Both the position numbers and the translations under genes were made by a program. DNA of 64,000 bases from Kofleriaceae bacterium. Its GTDB lineage: Bacteria; Myxococcota_A; Polyangia; Haliangiales; Haliangiaceae. Location of the stretch: NCBI GenBank assembly GCA_018057825.1, contig JAGPCY010000009.1, positions 124,001 to 188,000 on the forward strand. Reading direction: 5' to 3'. The stretch's first letter is position 1; each line of letters starts with the position of its first letter. Shown here one piece after another: positions 48,562 to 56,143 of the stretch. Below the pieces are notes generated by a model. It did no database searches, had not been told where the DNA came from, and saw nothing but the letters and a program-made list of their open reading frames with translations.

Positions 48562-48902
48562 CGATGAACGCCTACGACCCCGCCGCGGGCAACGGCGCCA
48601 ACCCGATCGGCTGCGCGCTGTCGTGGTTCGGCGGGCTGCTCAAGGGCGGCACGCCGCGCTACGAGGCGCCGGTGCTCGCGCCGGCGCCCGCGCCGGCCCC
48701 GGTGCCGACCTCGGCCCCGGTGGTCCGCGTCCGCGGGGTCGCGGTCAAGCGCGACGCCGCCGAGGGCGGTGGCGTGAACTGCGACGGCTCGATCGTCTCG
48801 CTCACGCTGGTCGTCGATGACGCGACCGCGGCCGGGCTCGTGCTCGACGCGATCGACGACGGCGCGGTCTTCCGCGTCGCGACCGTCGCGCCCTGCGGCT
48901 AG
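48558..48902 (+). CDS. Hypothetical protein (about 114 aa)
   Basis: GTG 48558 overlaps the upstream stop; ATG 48564 is an alternative. An N-terminal hydrophobic patch (PIGCALSWFGGLLKGG), an Ala/Pro linker and a small beta-rich C-terminal domain (GSIVSLTLVVDDATAAGLVL). Unknown. Confidence 0.6.
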   Translation: MTMNAYDPAAGNGANPIGCALSWFGGLLKGGTPRYEAPVLAPAPAPAPVPTSAPVVRVRGVAVKRDAAEGGGVNCDGSIVSLTLVVDDATAAGLVLDAIDDGAVFRVATVAPCG

Positions 48903-49019
48903 GCGCTCGACAGCACCCGACCTGACCTCGATCTGACCTGACCGTCGCGCCGGGCTTCCTGCGCGCGGCCTGGGCCCCTGGTCCCTCCCTCCCTCCTCAC
49001 CAACGGAGTCAACCAAGCC

Positions 49020-49721
49020 ATGTCCATCGCTCACCCCGCGATCGCCGCTGCTCGTCCTCCCGCCGATGGCGGCGCCCGCGATCCGCGTCCGATCCTGCCC
49101 CTCTGGCACCAGCTCGTGTCCACCTACAGTGACCGTCGGCCGCTGGTCGAGGTCGCCGACGTGCCGGGCGCCTTCCCCGACACCCTCGTCGGCGATGTGC
49201 GCCGGGCCGCCGTGCGCTTGTCGTGGGCCCTGGAGCACCCCCGCTTCGATCACGCCCGCCTGGGCGCCGCGCGCACCGCGTGGCGCGCGGCTGGCGACCG
49301 CATCCAGCGCGCGAGCCGTGGCCTCGGGTGGCATCACCGCTACCCCGAGAACGCCCGCTTCTGGCTGGGCGATGCCCTCGACCTGGCCCTCGCGCTCGGC
49401 GCGGTCGACGCTCGGCGCCGCGCGATCGCGTGCGTCGATGGTGCCCCGCTGCCGCCGTGCTCCTACCTCGATCCGCGGGCGCTCTGGGATGACCTGCGGC
49501 ACTGGTACATGCTGCGGCGCCCGACCGAGCGGGATCCGCGCTCGGCGCTCCTGTTCCCGGTCTGCACCCGCGGCGACCACGCGCACGTCGCGCGGTTGCT
49601 CGACGCCAGCGGTGGCGCCTCGCTGGTCGGCGCGGTCGAGGACGGCGAGCCGACGGCGCCGGTCGCCGACGGAGCGGCCTTCTGGTGTCCGTCGATCCAC
49701 ACCGCCGCGGGGGACGCGTGA
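49020..49721 (+). CDS. Hypothetical protein (233 aa)
   Basis: ATG 49020 begins a run of genes joined by 4-bp overlaps up to about 53.5 kb. Helical, Arg-rich (AARTAWRAAGDRIQRASRGL; FWLGDALDLALALGAVDARR). No known family. Confidence 0.65.
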   Translation: MSIAHPAIAAARPPADGGARDPRPILPLWHQLVSTYSDRRPLVEVADVPGAFPDTLVGDVRRAAVRLSWALEHPRFDHARLGAARTAWRAAGDRIQRASRGLGWHHRYPENARFWLGDALDLALALGAVDARRRAIACVDGAPLPPCSYLDPRALWDDLRHWYMLRRPTERDPRSALLFPVCTRGDHAHVARLLDASGGASLVGAVEDGEPTAPVADGAAFWCPSIHTAAGDA

Positions 49722-50350
49722 CGACCGCGCTCGATGTCGTCCGGATCGAACCGGACGGGACGATCACGATCCTCGTCGCGGAGCCGGCGCCGGTGATCCT
49801 CTGGGATCGGCTGCGCCGCGCGTACACCGCGGCGGGGCGGCCCTCGGTCACCGCGGACGGTGAGAGCGTCCCGCTTCTCACCGTGGGCGACGTGCGGCGG
49901 CTGGTCGTCTTGTGGAACGACCTGCTTGCGCGGTCGTTCTGGTTCACGCCCGGCGTCGCGTGGCGCGCGTGGCTGCGCGACGCGCCGACCTGGCTCGCGG
50001 AGGTCCGCGCGATGCCGGCGTCGGCGACCTACCTCGCGAGCGGCGAGTTCTGGCGCGTGACCGCTGCGCTCGCGGCCGACATCGCCGACATGCCCAAGGG
50101 CATCATGAGTGAGAGCGAGGCGATGTTCGAGCGGGTCAAGCGCGGCGCGACGACCTTCCTCGGCGTCACCACCGGCGCGGCGTTCCTCCCGGCCATCGGC
50201 GACACCGCCGTCAAGGTCGGGCGCGGGGTCGGGCAGGCGGTCGGCGGCGTCTGGCGCGCCATCGGTACCCCGCTCCTCATCGGCGCCGGTCTGGTGGGGG
50301 CGGCGGTGATCGTGCCGCGCCTGCTGCCGCCCGGGCGGGGGGACCGATGA
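49718..50350 (+). CDS. Membrane-anchored hypothetical protein
   Basis: 210 aa from GTG 49718 (GTGA overlap). A soluble N-half (ITILVAEPAPVILWDRLRRA) and hydrophobic C-terminal segments (TTFLGVTTGAAFLPAIGDTA; GTPLLIGAGLVGAAVIVPRL). Overlaps the peptidoglycan hydrolase gene by 4 bp, suggesting they act together at the envelope. Confidence 0.65.
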   Translation: MTTALDVVRIEPDGTITILVAEPAPVILWDRLRRAYTAAGRPSVTADGESVPLLTVGDVRRLVVLWNDLLARSFWFTPGVAWRAWLRDAPTWLAEVRAMPASATYLASGEFWRVTAALAADIADMPKGIMSESEAMFERVKRGATTFLGVTTGAAFLPAIGDTAVKVGRGVGQAVGGVWRAIGTPLLIGAGLVGAAVIVPRLLPPGRGDR

Positions 50351-51873
50351 GCGCTCGCTCCGGTTCGGTGTGGCCGGTCGCGCTTGCGGGGCTCGGGGTC
50401 GCGGGCGTCGGGCTCTACGCGCTGCACCGCGCGGGCCGCGACCACCGGCCGGCGACGCCAGCGGCCCCGGCGACTGATGGGGCCGGCAAGGCTGAGGCCG
50501 CCCCGCCTCCGCTCGCGCTCCCGCCCGAGGTCGCGGCCGTGCTGCCGTGGCCGCTCTCCCGGTTCGGCGGCGCGGCGCCGGCCTCGGTTCCCCCGGTCCG
50601 CGTCGTCCCGCCGGCACCGATCGATCCCGCGCCGCCCGCGCCGCCCGCGCCGTCCGCGCCGCCCGCGCCGGCGGTCGCGACCGAGCTCCCGGTCGAGCTG
50701 CCGCCGGCGGCCCCGGCTCCGGCCGGACGCCCCGCGGCGGTCGGCGCCGCGCCGGCCGCAATGCCCGCGGCGACCGCGCCCGATCGGTGGGCCGGCTGGG
50801 TGTGGCCGCTGCCGAGCTGGCAGGGCTACGCCCCGCGCGTCTCGGACGGCTTCGGCTCGCCGCGTGACAACGGAACCCGCCGTCACCTCGGGGCCGATGT
50901 CATGTACCGGCGCCGCACCGCCGGCGACCAGGCCGCGACCTTCCCGCCGCGCCGGCCCTACTCGCGGTGGCACTTCGTTCCGCCGGGCACCCCGGCCATG
51001 GCGATGGGGCCCGGCGTCGTCGTGCGCGCGGAGCGGACCCCGCGCGGCGGAACCGTCCTCGTGCGTCACGCGTCCCCCAACGTCGTCACCTACTACACCC
51101 ACCTCGGGGAGCTGTTCGTGCGCGTCGGCCAGGTGGTGCGCGCGGGCCAGGCGATCGGCGTCGTGTCCTCGGACCCCTCGGGACCCGAGATCGATCACCT
51201 GCACGTCGAGATTTGGCCCGGCGGCGACCGCAAGCGCGCGATCGATCCGGAGCCGATCCTGCGCCGCCTGCCGGTGGTCGGTGCGCCCTCGGGCGTTCCG
51301 TCGTCTTCGGTTCCGATGACCGGGCCCGCGGCCTTGGCGTACCTGGAAGCCATCGTCACCGGCCTCGGCCGTGGCATCCCCGCCGAGTACCTGTTGGCGC
51401 TGGCCAAGGCCGAGAGCGGGCCGACCCTCGACGCCGCGCGCGGCGTCCTTCAGATCACCGACACCGCGCTCGCGGACTACAACCGCCGCAACCCCTCCAC
51501 GCCGGTCACCGCCGATCGGCTGCGCGATCCGGTGGTCGCGGTGCGCGTCGCGGTCGATACGCTGCTCGCGATCATCGCGAGCTACCGCGAGCACCATGGC
51601 CAGGTCGTCGGCATGCGTGAGGACTGGCGCGACCGGACCTTCGTCGAGCTGTTGACGGCGGGGTGGAACGCCGGTCACTCCCAGACCGCCGGCGTCGGTC
51701 GCGTGGTCCGGTACCTGCGGAGCGCCAGCCGACCGATCACGCTCGAAGCCGTGTGGCAATTCGCCCGCGACGCGGGGGCGACGATCCACCTCCAGAACCC
51801 GGCGAAGCTCAGGTTCGCGCGTGCGGTCGCCGCCGACTACTTCGCACGGCTGACCGGCGGGAGCGCGTCGTGA
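50347..51873 (+). CDS. Membrane-anchored peptidoglycan hydrolase: M23 peptidase + lytic transglycosylase-like
   Basis: 508 aa. An N-terminal helix (WPVALAGLGVAGVGLYALH), a long Pro/Ala linker, then an M23 (LytM-type) domain at about residues 155-310 with Zn-site signatures HLGADVM, YYTHLGEL and the IDHLHVEIW HxH. The C-terminal part (GRGIPAEYLLALAKAESGPT, ARGVLQITDTALADYNR) resembles a lysozyme-like lytic transglycosylase with the catalytic Glu in AKAES. Two wall-cutting activities in one anchored protein suit a cell-entry or envelope-crossing machine, as in virion-associated lysins. Confidence 0.85.
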   Translation: MSARSGSVWPVALAGLGVAGVGLYALHRAGRDHRPATPAAPATDGAGKAEAAPPPLALPPEVAAVLPWPLSRFGGAAPASVPPVRVVPPAPIDPAPPAPPAPSAPPAPAVATELPVELPPAAPAPAGRPAAVGAAPAAMPAATAPDRWAGWVWPLPSWQGYAPRVSDGFGSPRDNGTRRHLGADVMYRRRTAGDQAATFPPRRPYSRWHFVPPGTPAMAMGPGVVVRAERTPRGGTVLVRHASPNVVTYYTHLGELFVRVGQVVRAGQAIGVVSSDPSGPEIDHLHVEIWPGGDRKRAIDPEPILRRLPVVGAPSGVPSSSVPMTGPAALAYLEAIVTGLGRGIPAEYLLALAKAESGPTLDAARGVLQITDTALADYNRRNPSTPVTADRLRDPVVAVRVAVDTLLAIIASYREHHGQVVGMREDWRDRTFVELLTAGWNAGHSQTAGVGRVVRYLRSASRPITLEAVWQFARDAGATIHLQNPAKLRFARAVAADYFARLTGGSAS

Positions 51874-53264
51874 CCCGGGTGTATGACATGCGGGACGAGA
51901 GGCACGGCTACGCCGTGCCGCGCGTCGAGATCAGATACCCGCGCGCCGATCGCGCCGAGTCGTCGCCCACCATTGTCGGCGTGCGCACCGACGCCGGTGT
52001 GTACAGCAGCAATCAGTGGTTCGCGACCCTCGCCGATGCCGACGACGACATCGTTGCGCGCGTGCGGCGGGAGGCGCCTCCGGCGCCGACGCGTCTGTAC
52101 TTCCGTGTCCGGTGGTCAGACGGGGCCGAGCACGCCTCCCGGGCCGATATCGATCCCACCCTCGGGGCCGATGCGTGGGAGGTCCGCGCCGGTTGGTTGC
52201 GCGCGGCTCTCCGCGCGGACGCTAGTTGGCTCATCACCGGGCGCGATCTGCCCGAGGCCCACCCCGAGCGCCCACGTCTGCGGGCCTGGGGCGAGGATCT
52301 GCTCTGGCGCCTCCGGAGCGACACCGCCGCCGAGGTCGACCGGTGGGCCCATACGCGGACCCCCAAGGGCAAGCGACCGCCCGGGATCCGCGAGATCCGC
52401 GTCGGCCAGCCGGGGCAGGCCTGGATGGCCTGCAAGACCCTCGCGGAAGCCGATCGCGTCGTCCTGGCGATGCCGGACAACGCCGCCGTCGCGATCGCGG
52501 TCACCTGGGACGACGACATGCGCGTGTTGCACGTCGTCGGGGGGGCTTGGATCGAGCGCGATCACAAGAGCCCGATCGCGTCTGCCCTGGTGAACTACGG
52601 CGTGTCGATGCTGATCGGCGCTGTCCCTGGGGCGCGGGGTGGCCAAGATCGTCAGCCGTGGGCGCACGAGCTGGTCACGCGCGCCGTCGCGCTCGGTGCG
52701 CAATGGGACGACGAGAAGGCGTACAACCTCGACGGTAACCCGCGCTTGAGCGCTGGGGAGGTGGAGCAGCGCAACGCCGCGGACGACTTCACCCCCGAGG
52801 TCGCCCCCTGGCGCTCCGGTCGGTCGGTGCTGGCGGGCCTGCCCGAGTCGCCGACATTGCTCCCGGATCCGGTGGCGGCGGCGAAGGATCTGATCGAGCG
52901 CGTGATCGCTCACGCCGCGCGCGTCGAGAGCAACGGGCAAGTCGACTGGACCGCGCCCTACGTCGGCGCGATGGTGAACTACGTCACCCGCGCCCTCCGG
53001 ACCGACCTCCATCGCATCGACCACGACGACGCTCACATCATCCACCTGCGATGGCGGGCGGCGGTCGTCGAGTTCCGCCAGGACCGGGCCCCGGCGGCTT
53101 CGGTCTCGATCCGGCAACGCCTGACCGCGGTCGCGGCGGACCTGGCGACGTCGCGCGCCCAACCCGGTGCGGTCGCGCGCGCGTTCTGTCCGTGGCGACG
53201 CGTCTACTTCAACGCCGGGCCGGATCGGCGGAAGCGCCTGGAGATCGACCCATGGCGCGAGTAG
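51870..53264 (+). CDS. Large hypothetical protein (464 aa)
   Basis: GTG 51870 overlaps the hydrolase stop. A predicted globular mix, with VGQPGQAWMACKTLAEADRV and WIERDHKSPIASALVNYGVS centrally and Arg-rich ends (RKRLEIDPWRE). No motif recognised. It is overlapped by the next gene by 13 bp. Confidence 0.65.
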   Translation: MTRVYDMRDERHGYAVPRVEIRYPRADRAESSPTIVGVRTDAGVYSSNQWFATLADADDDIVARVRREAPPAPTRLYFRVRWSDGAEHASRADIDPTLGADAWEVRAGWLRAALRADASWLITGRDLPEAHPERPRLRAWGEDLLWRLRSDTAAEVDRWAHTRTPKGKRPPGIREIRVGQPGQAWMACKTLAEADRVVLAMPDNAAVAIAVTWDDDMRVLHVVGGAWIERDHKSPIASALVNYGVSMLIGAVPGARGGQDRQPWAHELVTRAVALGAQWDDEKAYNLDGNPRLSAGEVEQRNAADDFTPEVAPWRSGRSVLAGLPESPTLLPDPVAAAKDLIERVIAHAARVESNGQVDWTAPYVGAMVNYVTRALRTDLHRIDHDDAHIIHLRWRAAVVEFRQDRAPAASVSIRQRLTAVAADLATSRAQPGAVARAFCPWRRVYFNAGPDRRKRLEIDPWRE

Positions 53265-53527
53265 CGGATCCCGCCGCGGCCTTCCTCGGCGCGGTCGCGG
53301 CGGCAACCGCCGCCCGTCCTGCTGAGTCCGCGCCGACGCCGCCAGCGGCGCCGCCCGGCGCCGAGCGGACCGCGCTCTCGGTCGACGAAGCGGCCATCGC
53401 GCTCGGCGTCGATCGGCGCACGGTCTACGCCGCGGTTCACGCGGGCGAGCTCCCGGGCCGGCGTCTCGGGCGCCGGATCGTGATCGGGCGCGATGTCCTC
53501 GCCGCGTGGCTCCGAGGGGAGCTGTGA
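53252..53527 (+). CDS. Excisionase-type HTH DNA-binding protein
   Basis: 91 aa. After an Ala/Pro-rich N-terminus, residues 40-90 (TALSVDEAAIALGVDRRTVY then AAVHAGELPGRRLGRRIVIG) form the HTH_17/MerR-like fold of excisionases. Near the integrase it is a natural candidate recombination directionality factor. Confidence 0.8.
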   Translation: MARVADPAAAFLGAVAAATAARPAESAPTPPAAPPGAERTALSVDEAAIALGVDRRTVYAAVHAGELPGRRLGRRIVIGRDVLAAWLRGEL

Positions 53528-53979
53528 TCGTCCTCGACTTCCGGCCGGTCGGCGCGGGGGGCCGCTACCCCGCATGGCTGCGGGAGCTCCGAGACGCCTC
53601 CGGCGCCTACGTCATCCGGCGCGCCAGCGACCGAGCGATCGTCTACGTCGGCGAGTCCCATAGCGATCGGCTGTACGCGACGATTACCAGGCACTTCCAG
53701 ACGTGGCGACGGCTCAACGGCTACCGGCGCGACACCCCGAACGACCCCGGCGTCTGGTACCCGCGCGACGGCTCCGAGGTCGCGGTCGTCGTGACGGACC
53801 CCGATGCCGCGCTTCCACTGCAAGACGACCTGATCCGACGCCTTGCGCCCGAAGACAACGTCGTCGGGAACCCCGCGGCGACCGCCGAGCGCGAACCGGG
53901 CCAGGACGACGACGACATCCCCGCGCCGTCGTGGGCGGGCACCACCGCCGACGACTACGACGACGAGGCCCCCTTCTAG
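53524..53979 (+). CDS. GIY-YIG-like nuclease domain protein
   Basis: 151 aa from GTG 53524 (overlaps the HTH gene stop). ASGAYVIRRASDRAIVYVGE followed by RLYATITRHFQTWR matches GIY-YIG layout (GAY...VYVG...R), with a later Glu/Asp-rich tail. The GIY is replaced by GAY, and the catalytic Asn/Glu in the C-part is not clear, so activity is uncertain. Confidence 0.65.
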   Translation: MIVLDFRPVGAGGRYPAWLRELRDASGAYVIRRASDRAIVYVGESHSDRLYATITRHFQTWRRLNGYRRDTPNDPGVWYPRDGSEVAVVVTDPDAALPLQDDLIRRLAPEDNVVGNPAATAEREPGQDDDDIPAPSWAGTTADDYDDEAPF

Positions 53980-53986
53980 AGGTCCC

Positions 53987-54424
53987 ATGCTGCCCACCGT
54001 TCACCTGACCCCGGCCGATCAACTGGTCGTGCGTGACGCGCATGCCCGGAGCGCGGTGGCCTTGCTCACCGCCGTGCGCACCCTCTACCAGTCGCGGCGG
54101 GGCCTCGACGTGGCCGGCGCGCCGCGGGTGCTCCACGATGACGCCCTCGATCTGATCAACGCCTTCGAGGCCATCGCCGCGCCGATCGCCGCGCATCTGG
54201 CGCAGGTCAAGCCCGGCCTCTGGCGCGCCTGGCGCCGCGCCTACGATTCGGTGTGGCGGGTCGTGCTTCAGGTCGACAACGTCAAGCGACCGTTGCCCGA
54301 CCCGTCGATGCTCTGGGATCGGCTCCTCGCGCCGTTCGCGCGCTACCTGCAAGACGCCGCGCGCGCCGCCGAGCCCTGGCAGGGATCCCTCGCCGCCATC
54401 GGCGACCAGATTCGCCAACGTTGA
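53987..54424 (+). CDS. Hypothetical helical protein (145 aa)
   Basis: ATG 53987 has AGAGGTCCC upstream. Wholly helical (AVALLTAVRTLYQSRRGLDV; LWRAWRRAYDSVWRVVLQVD). No family recognised. It ends 46 bp before the inverted repeat and integrase. Confidence 0.65.
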   Translation: MLPTVHLTPADQLVVRDAHARSAVALLTAVRTLYQSRRGLDVAGAPRVLHDDALDLINAFEAIAAPIAAHLAQVKPGLWRAWRRAYDSVWRVVLQVDNVKRPLPDPSMLWDRLLAPFARYLQDAARAAEPWQGSLAAIGDQIRQR

Positions 54425-54430
54425 CGTTTT

Positions 54431-54479
54431 ACCCTTGCGCACGCCGGCCACCGCCTTACCTTCTCCCGCGTGCAAGGGT
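54431..54479. promoter_or_regulatory. Inverted repeat in front of the integrase
   Basis: ACCCTTGCGCACG and CGTGCAAGGGT form an inverted repeat with a loop of about 25 nt, just upstream of the integrase start. It could be an operator or arm-type integrase site. CCCTTGCA also occurs at about 12580. Confidence 0.45.
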
Positions 54480-54502
54480 TCGTCGACGGGAAAGGCTCTC
54501 TC

Positions 54503-55735
54503 ATGCCCGTCACTGTTGAGGAAGGTCGTTGGCTCGCGCGCCCCGTCGTCACGTTCGCGGACGGCACCACCAAGCGGATCGCTGTGCGACCGCGCAAGTG
54601 GGGTTTCCCGAACACCGCCAAGGGCGCCGAGCAGGCCGAGCGCATCGCGATCGCGGTCGCGCTTCACTCTACGTCGTCGACGTTCCGCCCCAACCCCATG
54701 GCTGCCCGGCCCGGCGTCCTGTCGCTTCCCGCGACCGGCCCCGCGCCGGCGGCCTCCACCAAGGAGGTCACCCCCATCCCCACGTTCGGCGAGTTCGCCC
54801 CGACCTTGATCGATCACGCCACCGCGAATCAGCGGGCGGCGGCCACCGTCGCCGCTGTTCGCAAGTTCATCGCGCGGGCGCTGCCGTACTTCGGGGCGAA
54901 GCGCCTCGACCAGATCGGGGCTCCCGAGGTCACCACTTGGACCCGGCAGTTGCAGGGCGCGGGGCTGTCCCCGGGCTCGCTCGCGTTCTACCGCTGGCGT
55001 CTCAAGTCGGCCCTCGCCATCGCCCGGGAGTACTTCCCGACGCTGGGGCCGGCCCCCCGCATCGAGGTCGCCAAGGCCCCGCGGCGGGAGGTGGTCATCC
55101 TCACCGCCGACCAGATCGCTCGGTTGATCGATGTCGCCGATCCTCGGATCGCGACCATGATCGATCTGGCCGACTCGACCGGCATGCGGATCGGCGAGCT
55201 GCGGCAGCTACGGCGCGCCGCGGTGCGCTCCACGCCGCCGGTCATCGAGGTGCGGGAGGCCGTCGTCGGAAACGTCGTCGGTCCGCCCAAGGGTCGGCGC
55301 GCGCGCGTGGTGCCGATGACCCCGCGGCTCGCGTCGGCGCTGCAAGCGCACATCGCGCGGTCGCCGGCGTCCGAGTGGGTCTTTCCCGACCACGATGGGC
55401 GCCGCATGCGGGAGGCTCGCGTCCGGCAACTGCTCGACGCGGCCCTCGCCGCCGCCGGCATCGCGCGCCCGAAGGGCCTGGCCTGGCACTGGTACCGCCA
55501 TAGCTGTGCGACCCGTCTTCAAACCGAGTGCGGCATCGCGCCCGGCATCGTCGGCGGGCTCCTCGGCCATCGCGATCTCTCGACCCTCGCCGGATACACC
55601 CACGTCACCCAGTCCCATCAGCTCGCCGCCATGGAATCCGCCGAGGCCCTTCGCGCCTCGGTCACCCCGGCGACGACCGCGCCCGCCACCCCAGCGGCCA
55701 CCGCCACAACGACCGCGCCACCGCTCGCCGCCTAG
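54503..55735 (+). CDS. Tyrosine recombinase / integrase
   Basis: About 410 aa from ATG 54503, with GGAAAGG upstream; GTG 54470 is the longer alternative. A SAM-like N-terminal domain (FGEFAPTLIDHATANQRAAA) precedes the catalytic domain: Arg in STGMRIGELRQL, HWYRHSCATRL (H-x-x-R), LLGHRDLSTLAGYTHV (His and nucleophilic Tyr). All catalytic residues are visible. The Ala/Thr-rich C-terminal tail is low-complexity. It ends the plus-strand element, so it most likely integrates it. Confidence 0.92.
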   Translation: MPVTVEEGRWLARPVVTFADGTTKRIAVRPRKWGFPNTAKGAEQAERIAIAVALHSTSSTFRPNPMAARPGVLSLPATGPAPAASTKEVTPIPTFGEFAPTLIDHATANQRAAATVAAVRKFIARALPYFGAKRLDQIGAPEVTTWTRQLQGAGLSPGSLAFYRWRLKSALAIAREYFPTLGPAPRIEVAKAPRREVVILTADQIARLIDVADPRIATMIDLADSTGMRIGELRQLRRAAVRSTPPVIEVREAVVGNVVGPPKGRRARVVPMTPRLASALQAHIARSPASEWVFPDHDGRRMREARVRQLLDAALAAAGIARPKGLAWHWYRHSCATRLQTECGIAPGIVGGLLGHRDLSTLAGYTHVTQSHQLAAMESAEALRASVTPATTAPATPAATATTTAPPLAA

Positions 55736-55812
55736 CGAGCGGTGGCCGGAAGCGGCCGGAAACGGCCGGTCAGACACCGTAACCAGCCGAAACTACACGC
55801 CGCCGAAGATAC

Positions 55813-56130
55813 GGTGACAAACCTCTCCAAACAGGTCGGTCGCGGCGGACCGGAGGGACGCGTCTCGGAGAGGAGGCTCGCCGGGGGCGTGACCCCGGCG
55901 AGGAGAGGTTTGGTGACAAACCTCTCCAAACAGGTCGGGCGCGGCGGACCGGAGGGACGCGTCTCGGAGAGGAGGCTCGCCGGGGGCGTGACCCCGGCGA
56001 GGAGAGGTTTGGTGACAAACCTCTCCAAACAGGTCGGTCGCGGCGGACCGGAGGGACGCGTCTCGGAGAGGAGGCTCGCCGGGGGCGTGACCCCGGCGAG
56101 GAGAGGTTTGGCGACAAACCTCTCCAATGA
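55813..56130. repeat. Tandem 99-bp hairpin repeat (three copies plus partial)
   Basis: Units start at 55813, 55912, 56011 and (partial) 56110 with an exact 99-bp period. Each contains GGAGAGGTTT-GGTGAC-AAACCTCTCC and CTCGCCGGGG-GCGTGA-CCCCGGCGAG, both perfect 10-bp stems. The same unit occurs once at 12462-12553. Confidence 0.95.
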
Positions 56131-56143
56131 GTCCAATCCGCGC

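Noticed and set aside
54424-54502. tRNA gene as the integrase attachment site
   Set aside because: No cloverleaf could be drawn; only a short inverted repeat is present.
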